NCBI GenBank assembly: GCA_028622995.1
Contig: JAJQJQ010000020.1
Coordinates: 2,790,001-2,854,000 of the forward strand
Source: Panagrolaimus kolymaensis
Lineage: Eukaryota; Nematoda; Chromadorea; Rhabditida; Panagrolaimidae
Reading direction: 5' to 3'
DNA: 64,000 bases
The notes under the pieces are model-generated. The model did no database searches, was not told the origin of the DNA, and saw nothing but the letters and a program-made list of their open reading frames with translations. This document shows, piece by piece, positions 54,003-64,000 of the stretch (position 1 is its first letter; every line of letters begins with the position of its first letter). The position numbers and the translations under genes are program-made.

Positions 54003-54105
54003 GGTTAATTACCCTACAAACTTAAGGTAATCATAAAATTCAAGCTCTTTTTAAAGTGGTTTTGGAAAAGAAAAGTAAATAAATTTTGGAAAGTTTTGCT
54101 TTAAA
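54003..54105 (+). ncRNA. Spliced-leader (SL) RNA gene, divergent leader
   Basis: Predicted trans-splicing donor snRNA. The leader is about 24 nt, GGTTAATTACCCTACAAACTTAAG (54003-54026, split here only for reference as GGTTAATTACCC and TACAAACTTAAG), followed by a GTAAT donor. ATTACC (54008-54013) pairs exactly with GGTAAT (54026-54031) across the splice site, reproducing stem I of C. elegans SL1. A central stem can be drawn around CTTTTTAAAG. An AAATTTTGGA Sm-binding site (about 54081-54090) matches the SL1 Sm site, and an AAAG/CTTT stem-loop (54090-54102) follows. The 3' end is approximate. The leader differs from canonical SL1 (22 nt) after TTACCC. It faces the 5S gene on the other strand. 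Confidence 0.75.
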
Positions 54106-54200
54106 AAAGTGAAACAAATATTTATAAAACAAAAAAACTGTTGATTTCAATTACAGAAGTAGTTATTTGAATTTTGGAAGATGAAAAAAAATGAAAAAAA

Positions 54201-54318
54201 GCTTGGAGCACTCGAGATTCCCAGGAGGTCTCCCATCCAAGTACTAATCGAGCCCAGCAGTGCTTAGCTTGCCAGATCGGACGGGATGGCGTGCTTTCAC
54301 TGCGGTATGACCCCAAGC
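54201..54318 (-). rRNA. 5S ribosomal RNA
   Basis: A 118-nt minus-strand copy beginning GCTTGGGGTCATACCGC and ending GTGCTCCAAGC; the ends pair to form helix I. Conserved 5S blocks are CACGCCATCCCGTCCGATCT, GGCAAGCTAAGCA, GGGCTCGATTAGTACTTGGA and GGGAGACC...CTGGGAAT. A T7 run follows the 3' end directly (A7 at 54194-54200 on the plus strand), the Pol III terminator. A single copy here rather than a tandem array. It converges on the SL RNA gene, about 95 bases apart. Confidence 0.97.
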
Positions 54319-55305
54319 GAATGACTATCTTTTTGTGTTGCACATATACCAAATGATGAACACCAAATAAGGAAATGAAAAAAATGAATGAATGAAAGAA
54401 AATAAAAGTGACGACACAAAAAAGTGCATTTTTTCAGACAAAAATTAATGTTTGAAGAAAGATAGTTTGCATGCCGAAACCATCTATTTTGTTTTTTTAT
54501 TACCTATCCAACAAATTTTTCCCTCTAATTCCACTCTTCAAGGGTAAGACTTTCTTTTAGCAACTATTGAATAAATGAAGTAAGAAAGAAAAAGATAAAT
54601 ATTATTTATGGCGGTATTTTTTTTTGTTTGCGATGGCATTTTTTTGTTGTTGTCGTGAAGATCGTCCCTCTCTACTTCCAAAAAAAAGACGATATACGCA
54701 GCCTTGCATTTTTTTAATTCCTGTTAGCGTTTGCGCATAAACGCAAAAAAGATGAGGAAAACACACCAAATTGATTTTTTCATTTCCCGCCATTTTTTTT
54801 GACTGGTGTTTTTTTTTTCAAGAATAGCTTTTTTTAAAAAAGAGGCTTGGGTTATTTTTCGCCAATTTTGCTCCCATTTAATTTTTTGGATGCCACTTTT
54901 TTTGTTTGGTCAATCTTTAAATTTTTAAAAATGTTAAATTGTCATCAAGAAATTTATAATTATTTTTTTGAACTAAGAACCTTTGGAATAGTAACAACAA
55001 ATCAATTTTATTTAATGCTTTAAAATACTCTTATCTTATCCTTTCTAGCGGCTTCCAAAATATTATTGCGTATTTCCTTTCTTTCTTTTTTTTATCAAAA
55101 TTTAGTTGGAACATTTTCTTACATAATTGTTTCAAAAAATTTACGGGCAAATACTTGAAAGCCTTAACCAAAAATCGCTTGTTTGCACCTTACATAACTT
55201 TTTTTCTCTAAAATTTTCTGGAGTTTATTCGTTTTTTTGCTTCCTTCATTTGCTTGAAAAACCTTTTTTTTTATTTTAGACCCAAAAGATAATAACCAAC
55301 CCAAA
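54319..55305. other. Intergenic region between 5S rRNA and cyk-4
   Basis: About 1 kb with no further 5S or SL unit visible. A TTTATTTTAG acceptor at 55271-55280, 25 bases before the cyk-4 ATG, may be a trans-splice site or the end of a 5' UTR intron. Confidence 0.45.
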
Positions 55306-57702
55306 ATGCATCGAGCTAACGAAAGACTTTGCACACCTGAATCAGAACGAATTGGCAGAGAATTTATTGATAATTGGAGCCATTACATTTCACTTGTTGA
55401 AGATAGCAATGAAACAGGTTTGTGAATATATTTTATTTATTAACTTTTTAAAAACTTTTCCCATTATTATTAGATTTACTAAATTTACTTGATGTCCTTG
55501 ATCGAACTCGAATAAATTGGCAGAAAAGTGAAGCGGAATGTAAACTTTACAAAAGTAAAATGCTTACATTCGAAAAGAAAGCAGCTCTTCTTCAAACAGA
55601 TAACGATACTCTTCAAGATCGTTTGCGAAATTGTCAAGCTCAACTTACCCTTGTTGCAAATGGTAAAAAAGATGTTGAATATGAGCTTGCTGAACATAAA
55701 CGAATTATTGAACAATTGAGAAATATCATCAAGGTTAATTTCTTTTCTTCACTTTTTTATGGAACAAAATTAATAATTGCTTATATTTTTTACTTTTTAG
55801 TCAAATGATTTAAATTTTATTTCTGATGGTTTATTAGCGGTTATAAACAGCACAAGTAAACGACCAAGCCCCACAAAATCAATCAATAATAATACCTACG
55901 ATAATAATACAACCACCACTGGCACAGTTGTGACAAGTAATATTCTTTCCTTTTCTTTTTTTTATTATAACAAATCTAAATATTTGACTTTTATTTTAGC
56001 TCATCATTTTGGTGTTAGAGCTTCCATGGAAAGTAATCAATCTGATATAGATTATGATCGAACAGCGGATTCTTTGGAATCTTCATCTGAAACTACAACA
56101 AGCCGTCGAGAATCTCGTAAACGTCGCTCACGATCTTTAGTTCCAGAAAATTCACGAAATGTTCGATTTAATTCTTCTTCAATTATTAAAGACGGAGGAG
56201 GATATGATGAAACTGCATCCAAACGATCCCGAAATGGAGGAGAGGATACTGAAATAACTGCTACAATTAAAATTGATACCAGTGGTCAACGAAAACCATC
56301 TGGAACAGTTCGAATTCGTCGATCGATGAATCGTTCAATGAGTGAATCAACATTAATTGAAAAGAAAGAAAAAGTTCAGTTAAAGACACAAGCCTTGACT
56401 CCTTCCATTGCTCGAAGCACCTATGATGTGTAAGTTTAAATGTTTCTTTTTTAGGAAAATATTTTAATTTTCTTTTTGTTGCTTTAGACGCAGCCCTCAT
56501 GCGATTGCTAGCAGTTGGACTCGAGGACAAGATATTCAGCGTCGAACTCATCGTGTTTCCAAATTTCATCCTGTTTTTGAAGCTTGTGATGTTTGTAAAA
56601 AACGTTTTGGAATTACAGCAACTAATGCTCTTCGATGTGTTGGTAAGTTTTGCCTAAAACTTTTTATCTATCCAATTTAATGTTATTGCTTCAGATTGCA
56701 ATATTCGATTCCATCGTCATTGTCATGCTCGAGCCCCAATGCCATGTGTACCTAAAATAATGTTGCCTAAAACCCCATCGAAACAGAAAACTGCGCTAGT
56801 TTATTATTGCCCTGACACTCATCCTTTTATTCCTCCACTTCTTATTCATTGCATCGTTGCATTGGAACGTGATCGATTGGCTCGGGAAGGAATATATCGT
56901 TTACCTGGAAGTGAAACAGCTGTAACAAAACTTTACAATGAATTTATGACATCTCGGGTTGTTCCAAATCTTGCTAATGTTGAATCTGAAACAATTACAG
57001 GTTGCATCAAAAAGTTTTTAAGAGAATTGAGGGTATGCTTTTCTTTTTTGGAAGTTACAGGTTTATATTAACTTTTTATTTTTTTAGGATCAACTTATTC
57101 CCGCAACATCATTTGATGAATTTATGAAAGCGATTGAAAATAACGATGATGAAGCTATTATTGAATCGTTTCTCGATCTTCCTGCTCCCAATCGTGATAC
57201 TCTTGCTTATTTCCTTTTGCATCTTCAAAAAGTTGCTAAAAATTCAAGTCACAATAAAATGCCCATTGAAAATATTGCACGTGTATTAGCTCCAACTATT
57301 ATTGGTTATTCAAAACTTCATGCAAAAACTCTCGAAAATGCAAATGAACTTAGTCGAAATCAATATTCTATTCTTCTTCGACTTTTAAGAATTTCATCTG
57401 TTTGTTTTTTTCTTTTTTTGGTTTTTTAGAAATTTATAATACTCTTCATATTTTAGGAGTTTTGGAATCGTTTCATAACACAAAACATGTCAGCTGTGCT
57501 CGCTGCTGAAGCTCGAACCCCTGGATCTAAGACTGCTTTACTAACCCTTACACCAACACCTGCACCAAGAAGAGGAGATAGAGTTGAAACAATTATGGAA
57601 CTTGAAACCGATGAAACTCATCAAACTTCTTCCCCTCTTATCCAACCATTATCTATGGCATCTACGACCATGCGTGGAATTTATTTTAAAGATGCTTTGT
57701 AA
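55306..57702 (+). CDS. cyk-4: CYK-4 / MgcRacGAP, centralspindlin RhoGAP
   Basis: Subunit of centralspindlin with kinesin-6 (ZEN-4/MKLP1); it bundles midzone microtubules and drives cytokinesis through RhoA/ECT2. Eight exons (55306-55417, 55474-55733, 55801-55936, 56000-56429, 56488-56642, 56695-57032, 57088-57399, 57457-57702) join in phase to 662 residues (human 632). The N-terminal coiled coil covers about 35-125 (ESERIGREFIDNW, then INWQKSEAECKLYKSKM, LRNCQAQLTLV). A Ser/Arg-rich linker with phosphorylation-type sites follows. The C1 zinc domain spans about 334-382 (ACDVCKKRFG, FHRHCHARAP). The RhoGAP domain, about 408-590, has the arginine-finger motif REGIYRLPG (Arg433), IKKFLRELRDQLIP and ARVLAPTIIG. 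A Thr/Pro-rich tail ends YFKDAL. Polyadenylation signal AATAAA at 57906. Intact. Confidence 0.97.
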
Positions 57703-58419
57703 ATTTTTGTTGTAACTCAAAAACATTCCCTCAAACTTTATCAATTATTTGTTATATATTTGTTGGCCTATCTATGACTTTATTTCAAATTTCACCTCTA
57801 ACTTTTTATTGTTTTTAATCACTTTTTTAAATTTCTTTGATAATTATTTATCATTAAGGATTTGAATAGTCCTTTTTGATTTGCACTTTATTGGTTTTTT
57901 TATTAAATAAACATGAATCTCTTATTGCAAATACACTAACATAAGATATTTTTTCGTATAGTTAAAAGAAAAAACTACTTAACAGGCGGCTTACTTGTAA
58001 ATAATAATTTTTACAACTTTGAAGTTTTTTTGTTATCAATACTTTGCATTTTTTTATGGCTCACTGTCAAAAAAAAAACGGTGCATAAAAATTAGGTGAA
58101 GAGTCCTTCCAAAAAATGGTTAAAAAAAGATTATGTTAATTCAATTTGTAACTTTTTTAATCTCTCAACATTGTGTATAAAAAAAATAAACGATAGCTTT
58201 GTGGTCTATAAAATTTCCTAAACTTCGGTTTCAAATAAAAATGTAAAAAGAAGAAAAAGATTATTTTTGGAAGATTATTTAAATTTAGTTAAAAAGAAAA
58301 ATTCATATATCTCCGTCGAAGATCTGCTCTAAAACCTTTTTTCTTTTTTTTTCGCTGAAATTTAAATATGTCAGAAATATCGGATTTGCTTTAATTAAAA
58401 AAAGAAAAAAGAAATAATT
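57703..58419. other. Intergenic region between cyk-4 and DUF273 gene
   Basis: 3' UTR with AATAAA at 57906-57911, then AT-rich DNA with no recognised feature. Confidence 0.4.
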
Positions 58420-60107
58420 ATGTTATTACATTCCTCAAATTTTATCAAAAATTTAATCAAACAAATTTTTTTTCATTATCGTTGTTGGATTTATTATTTT
58501 TCTTTTGTGTTTACAGTTTTAATAGTTTATTTCTGTACTTTTTCTTTGAATAGTAAAATCTCAAACAAAACCGCATTTTTTGATTTGTTTGGTTCAAATA
58601 TTGAAAATAATGAAATTACAATTATCATAGTTGTGAATGATTTGAAAAAAATATCGGAAGATTATTCAATAAGTATTCCAACAATTCAATGTTATGCAAA
58701 AGCAAAAAATTATAATTTATTTATAATTGATTTTTCAAATAAATCTTCATTTCCATCTAAATGTGATATTAAATGTGTAAGTTTTTTTCGGTGTGAGGAG
58801 ATTTAATGCACTAAATTGTAGGCATTTGTACTAAAAAGTTTAAAAAAGTTTCTTTAATTTCGTGAACTCTGCTTTAGTTTTTTGTTTTTATCTAAAAAAA
58901 CAGTTTTTGTCAAATCTAGCCATCCTAAAAATAGTCGTTTTTTTATTCACGCAAAATGTTTTTTCCTATTTCTAAAATATCCATTTTTTAGCGACACTGT
59001 AACCAAAAACTTTCTGAAACAGCTCCAGTAAAATTTGCAAGACATTGCATAATCGCAGAATATTTAAAAGATAATCCACAAATAAAATATGTTCTTGCAT
59101 TGGATGCAGATACAGGAATAATAAATCCAAATCATACTATTCAAGAATATATTGATTCAAGTTACGATTTAACATTTCATGAACGAAGATATAATTGGGA
59201 GATTCAAGCTGCAACTTATATTGCAAAGTAAGCTTCTTGCAAAAAGGGTAAAAGTGAAAAAAAAAATTTTTTTAAGAAACACTGAATTTACTCGAAAATT
59301 TTTGCATTCATGGACAAGCATGATTGATCAAATTCCAAATACCATTGAAAATGCCGATAATCCCGCATTGCATGTAAGTTTGGTCGAATAAAAAAACTAT
59401 AGCAGCTTTTTATATTTTTTTAATTAAAAGAAAAAAATTGATTTTAATATATTAATGAATCCTTTTTAATTTTTAGCAAGTTTTAATGAATTATCACTTT
59501 GATGATGAAGATGACCCGAAAAAATATGAATGTCAAGCATTATGGAAATTTGCGGCGTAAGTTACATACAATAATCGCCAGCTTTATTTAAACATTATAT
59601 TTATAAAACTATTTTAAAGTTTTTTAGAATTCATACAGATATAAGAAAATTTATTCATTGCACCCGATTATTTTTTGGTTTTGATAAAACTGAATGTTGT
59701 AAATCAAAAATAAAATTTTATTTAGCTAATGATTTGCAATATCCAGCATGGTCAAGAGATGGATGGTTAACAGACACAAAATTTTCTAAAAATGATTTCA
59801 TGTTTCATGATTGGAAAACAAAGTAAACTCAAATTTTCCAAAATTAAAAATTCTAATTTAAATTTTTTTTAGAGATTTAACGAGAAATGTTCGATCGCAT
59901 TGGAAAAATCCATTTACAAATGGAATCTTTTCAATCGACGACGATGATAACTGCGATTCGAATAATTTTACTGATAATTGGAAATATCTTCCTAGATTTA
60001 AAATAAATCAAAAAGCTTTGGATGAAATGTTGATAAAAGCTCAAAATAAATGGAGACAAAAAATGGGTTTTAAATATTTGAATGAATTTAAAAATCGAAT
60101 AAAATGA
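58420..60107 (+). CDS. DUF273-type nematode glycosyltransferase-like protein
   Basis: Exons 58420-58776, 58992-59227, 59277-59373, 59477-59556, 59628-59822 and 59873-60107 join in phase to 399 residues. A type II membrane anchor lies at about 23-43 (Trp/Phe/Val-rich), so the catalytic part faces the Golgi lumen. The central domain shows the DUF273 signature: KYVLALDADTGIINP with a D-x-D (Asp157, Asp159) followed by NHTIQEYI, then YDLTFHERRYNWEIQAATY. After that come NPALHQVLMNYHF and TRLFFGFDK near 285-295, and DGWLTDTKF with FMFHDWK further on. DUF273 proteins are expanded in nematodes and are thought to be nucleotide-sugar transferases; substrate unknown. Polyadenylation signal near 60144. 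It converges on the FkbM-type gene about 100 bases away. Confidence 0.9.
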
Positions 60108-60207
60108 TTCAACACTTTTTTATTTAAATTTTTTTGTTGACAAAATAAAGGCATTTTTTTTACGCATTTTTTACTTTAAAATTGTTTCGAGCAACAAAAA
60201 GTTTTTA

Positions 60208-61409
60208 TTAAATTTCATTATTTTCAACAAAATATTTACTAAATTTGAATGCCGTTTCACATTCCTCGGCCTCGACATTAATAAAAGTAACTTTTTGATG
60301 GGGATGAGGCCGATAAGGGACATTAAAAATGGGAACATAAGGAGAATCACTTTGCATAAAATTTAGGATAAAGTCCACAGGATTCAAATTTTTTATTATT
60401 GGATTTGCATTGGGCGCTATAGGATTGTGAAGTTCGGCATCGATTTGGCATACTTTAACCCCATCTTGAGCGGATTTTCCATTTCCAACTAAAGTTTCAA
60501 GAACGCTATATTCAATTCCTTCAATATCGATGGTTAAATAATGAAGAATTCGAGTTCCAACAAATTTATCCAACAATGAAGTTAAAGTTAAAACTGTGAT
60601 GTTTTCCTTTTTATAATGATTATCTTTGCATACCACAAGTTCGACTACATCATTTTTAGGGCCTAAAATTGAATCGAATGGGATAGGTTAATTTGAGATT
60701 TAGGCAGAGTTGTCGTCGACGAAAATGTGACACTTCTTCAAAGCATTTTTTCAAGATAACCCAAATCTTTTGAAAGGTATCGAAAAATTTCGAAAGTTTA
60801 GTTTTCATTAACGAAAATTAAAACACGAGAACTTCATAGTCGCTTTTTTGGTGCATAACCTCCGCTTTAAATTTAGAGAATAAAAAACACCAAAAAAAGC
60901 TAAAGAAAAATTAAATGCTTACCCACTCCATAAGGAATAATTTTTCCTAGGGAAGAAAAATTCCCTGCATCCCCAGGTTCAGCACCAAACATGCTACATT
61001 CAGGATATTTTTGTTTGAACTTTGTTTCAGCTATCGTTCCTCCTCCCACTCCCACGGTTAACCAATTACAATTATCTTTATCATATTCATCAGCCATAGG
61101 TAAAAAAGCTTTCTTTTCACCCCAAAAATCATTTACATACATTTCCATTTTTGAATATGGTATTGGAATATATGAATGAATGCAATCAGAAAAATGTTGA
61201 AAAAATTTTGTTGAATTACTATAATATATTTTTGCTGCTCTTTCTATGCAACCAGAAAGTTTTAGCTTCAATGGAAAATAATATGGCATTTCTATATTTT
61301 GTTTGATATAAGTATATTTTGAATTTTGAGTATTATAAATTACAATAAATCCACCAGCAAAAATACAAAATAAAATGAGCCATGGTTGTGGGAAGGCATA
61401 TCGAACCAT
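60208..61409 (-). CDS. FkbM-family methyltransferase, type II membrane form
   Basis: Minus-strand exons 61409-60923 and 60662-60208 join in phase (G|GC) to 313 residues. An N-terminal hydrophobic segment (about 9-26, LILFCIFAGGFIVIY) is a membrane anchor or uncleaved signal. The SAM-binding part includes NWLTVGVGGGTIAET (about 115-129), ECSMFGAEPG, then YLTIDIEGIEYSVLETL (Asp208 and Glu210 of the D-x-E motif typical of the FkbM/Methyltransf_21 fold). The late segment KVCQIDAELHNPI is characteristic of the nematode version. It probably methylates a sugar or small lumenal acceptor, which is an inference. It lies between a DUF273 and a GT11 gene. Confidence 0.88.
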
Positions 61410-62361
61410 ATATAAGCTCTGTAAAAAAATATGTTATTTAAAAGTGGAAAAAAACTGGAAATTAAATGCATAAGTTTTAAAGTTATTCAAAACTCAGCAA
61501 CAACAGACGCAAAAATTTAAAGAAAAGTAACGAGCAAAAAAATATCGAGTAAATTTGAAATTTTTCAAATATGAACAGTCAAATGAGAAAATACTTGGAA
61601 TGATTGGTTTTTTTGTTTAGTTTAGAAAAATAGTCACGATGAAACCAATGCATAAAGAGCGTTTTTTATCGCGTCAATCATTTTTCAAATTTGAAGCTCA
61701 TTAAAAATTTAATTTATTATTGTCCAAGTCCGTTGGCATTATTAATTCCAATAATTTTTTTGGTTTCGTAGAGAATGATCGTATCTTTTTTTTTTCTTGA
61801 TTTTTATTAACACACGTTTCTCTTTTTTTGGAAGTGGGTGAAATACGAAAAATGAAGCATAATTTATTCAAGCTTATTTTTTTTTGACACAGTATTTTGG
61901 ATTAAGAAAAAAACGATGGCCTGCAATACACAAAAAAATAATCTAAAATTTAATACGCATATTTATTGACCAAAAATTTTTATTATTCATTTATTCAACG
62001 ACAAAAAATAATTTAATTGTGTTACAACGTTAAAAAAGAATATCGTTTTTTAAAATCTTTTTCAGTCTCATTTGCGAGAATTATCTTTTTTATAATTTTT
62101 TTTCGGAGATAAATAATCTATGTTAATTTCCTTTTTAAAAAAAAATAAATGGACATAATGCATTTCTACCGTTTTAAAAAAAGATTAATAAAATTCGAAT
62201 TAATTATATATTTGAAATGGAAAAAAAAGTCGTCAAATATTTTTTTTGCTTTAATTTATCAAATTTAAAAATCAGAAACACACAAAAATAATCTTATCAG
62301 ATATTCAATAAATTTTTTTTTCTGGGTTTAAAAATGGATCAATATTTTTTAAAATTAATAA
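61410..62361. other. Intergenic region between divergent FkbM and GT11 genes
   Basis: About 0.95 kb shared upstream region of two divergent genes. No promoter motif can be singled out. Confidence 0.4.
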
Positions 62362-63675
62362 ATGATATTTAAAAAAAGAAAATTCACAAAACAAAAAATT
62401 ATATTTTTGGCTTTCTTAATTTTATTATTGTTTATTTGGTTAAATCAAAGTTTGAATGTAACAACACTAATCGTCAATCCATCAAATAGAAAAACGACGA
62501 CGACAGATTTAAATCGATCATTAACTATTCCAATTTATGATGCCTATATTTCAGCTGATTATAAAATATGTAGTGGATTAGGAAATCAGGTAAAGATTTT
62601 TACATAATAAGCTTCTATAAATACTTTATCTGTCGATGTGGCTTTTTTGTAAAAAAAAACTGCCAAGAATTTAAATTACGGGTTTTTATTTTATTTAAAA
62701 TATGTAAAACTTTAAAATTTCGTTAAAATTATAATTTTAGTTATTTCGTTTTGCAATTTATTATGGAATAGGTCGAGAAATAAACCGAAGTCCATTTTTT
62801 CATGCAAACAAAAAGTGCCAAATTGAAGCCATGATAGAAATAAAAGAGATTTTTCCAAATTTTTACAAACATGTAAAATTGTTAAATGCAACTCCAAATG
62901 AAAGTGAATATGTTGATATTGTAACTGATTGCTGCAATTATGAAAGGTATTGTGCCATAATTATTTGAAACAGCAAAGTAACAATGAAGTTTTAGAATTT
63001 CAAATGCTTCAAAAAAATATTTAATTTTTAAACAAAATCTTCCACAATTTTTTACTTTTTTTCAAAAATACAATTATGATGTTCGCTATTTTTTGGAATT
63101 TGATAAAAGTTTAATGGAAAATGTTTCAAACTTGGCAAAAGAAATATTTGGGTATGTTTTAGAGAAAATTAACAACCAAGCTCCGAAAGTTTATCTTTAA
63201 TTTGTTCAAAAAATTTTTTAGAGAAGATAAATCCCATAAATTTTGTGTTCACATTCGTCGAGGAGATTTTATGAATCCATCGTATAAATATCAAGAATCA
63301 CGCTCAAATTTTATTGTTCCAGCAGCAAATTACATACATTCTTATTTATTAAACAAAGGCTATTCAAATATTTCTTTGGTTTTAATGGGTCAAGACGATG
63401 AATTTAAACATTCACTTAAAATTAATTTTACACTTTTTAAAGCCATTTATTTTCCAACTTTGCCTTCGAGAAGCCATGATCTTGCGTTTGGTGCAATTCA
63501 TTGTGATACCTTTTTAATTTCTGCTTCCATTTCAACTTTTGCTTGGTGGACTGCTTATTTAATGCCAAAAAACAAAATAGTGTTTTATAATGGAAAACTT
63601 TTAAAACATGGAAATTATGAAAAAGAAAATTATGATAAAATTTTTCCTCCATCTTGGATAAAATTAGACTTATAA
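62362..63675 (+). CDS. Alpha-1,2-fucosyltransferase-like protein (GT11)
   Basis: Exons 62362-62589, 62741-62946, 62996-63151 and 63222-63675 join in phase to 347 residues. A short basic tail and one membrane span (about 12-28) make it a type II Golgi protein. GT11 motifs are present in order: the N-terminal GLGNQLFRFA (72-81), the donor-site VHIRRGDF (206-213), NISLVLMGQDDEF (about 246-258), and the C-terminal SISTFAWWTAYL (299-310). These fit GDP-fucose-dependent alpha-1,2 (or related) transfer to galactose-type acceptors; the acceptor is not predictable. Nematodes carry many GT11 paralogues. Likely polyadenylation signal AATAAA at 63696-63701. No break. Confidence 0.93.
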
Positions 63676-64000
63676 GTTTTTGTAAAAGTAAAAATAATAA
63701 AAGTTTGTATCGTTCGATTTTTGAAACAAAAAAATAACAATAATTATTAGCGGAAATATTCCTGCCTGCAATGCCCAAGCTGGTGTGACATTAAAAGGAG
63801 AGTGCCACCCGAAACGGAATTACCTAACAAAATTTGATCATAAAAAAGTATAGCATTCATTGAAACTCTTTTAAAACTATCTCTTTTTGATTTTAAGTCA
63901 TTCCGCGAAAAAACAAACGTAATAAATTGCGCAATATTAAACTATGAAAGAGATTTGTGGGTAAAAATCTCATTTCTTTCCTTATTTCATCCGATTTTCG
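63676..64000. other. Right edge, 3' flank of GT11 gene
   Basis: Contains the polyadenylation signal and a GC-richer patch (about 63750-63830, containing CCTGCCTGCAATGCCCAAGC). No gene is recognised before the window ends. Confidence 0.4.

Noticed and set aside
63770..63815. ATTAAAAGGAGAGTGCC motif resembling a TTAA-AGG element tip
   Set aside because: No matching inverted arm within the remaining window and the tip is imperfect.

Overview
The window looks like nuclear DNA of a nematode. It is very AT-rich with long A and T runs. Its genes are intron-rich, with short GT..AG introns and mostly TTTTAG/TTTCAG acceptors. Several products are metazoan or nematode-typical: an EXC-4-type CLIC protein, CYK-4, a MATH-BTB protein, a DUF273 nematode glycosyltransferase, and a spliced-leader (SL) RNA gene beside a 5S rRNA gene. 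The family content would fit clade IV (panagrolaimid/strongyloidid-like) nematodes, but I cannot fix genus or species from sequence alone. All exon boundaries below were set by hand from splice consensus, phase and protein-family continuity.

Layout. Region 0.9-5.6 kb is compact: acyl-CoA-binding protein (minus), PDCD5 (plus) and exc-4/CLIC (minus). Region 5.6-31 kb is a gene desert of about 25 kb. It holds one orphan coding-like exon (16.7 kb), a tRNA-Val(AAC), three hairpin elements bounded by TTAA, and two non-autonomous hAT-like elements with exact 8-bp target duplications. Region 31.2-36.5 kb is an eight-exon C2H2 zinc-finger transcription factor with Q/N/S-rich N-terminal half; the desert probably serves as its regulatory domain. 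Region 37.7-39.0 kb is an orphan protein gene (minus). Region 40.5-57.7 kb is a run of plus-strand genes: a type II membrane glycosyltransferase-like protein with an antisense tRNA-Asp(GTC) in an intron, V-ATPase subunit G (vha-10), adenosine kinase, NF-YB, a MATH-BTB-BACK protein, the replication licensing factor CDT1 (with an apparent one-base deletion), and the centralspindlin RhoGAP CYK-4. Between CDT1 and CYK-4 lie a divergent SL RNA gene (plus) and a 5S rRNA gene (minus), facing each other. Region 58.4-63.7 kb has three Golgi-type single-pass enzymes: DUF273, an FkbM-type methyltransferase and a GT11 fucosyltransferase.

How the genes relate. Most are unrelated housekeeping genes. Two functional groupings stand out: cell-cycle genes CDT1 and CYK-4 adjacent on one strand, and the glycan-modifying trio at the right end, with a fourth enzyme-like gene at 40.5 kb. 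The most interesting non-coding content is the SL/5S pair and the foldback element group that shares TTAA-AGG termini but has unrelated interiors.
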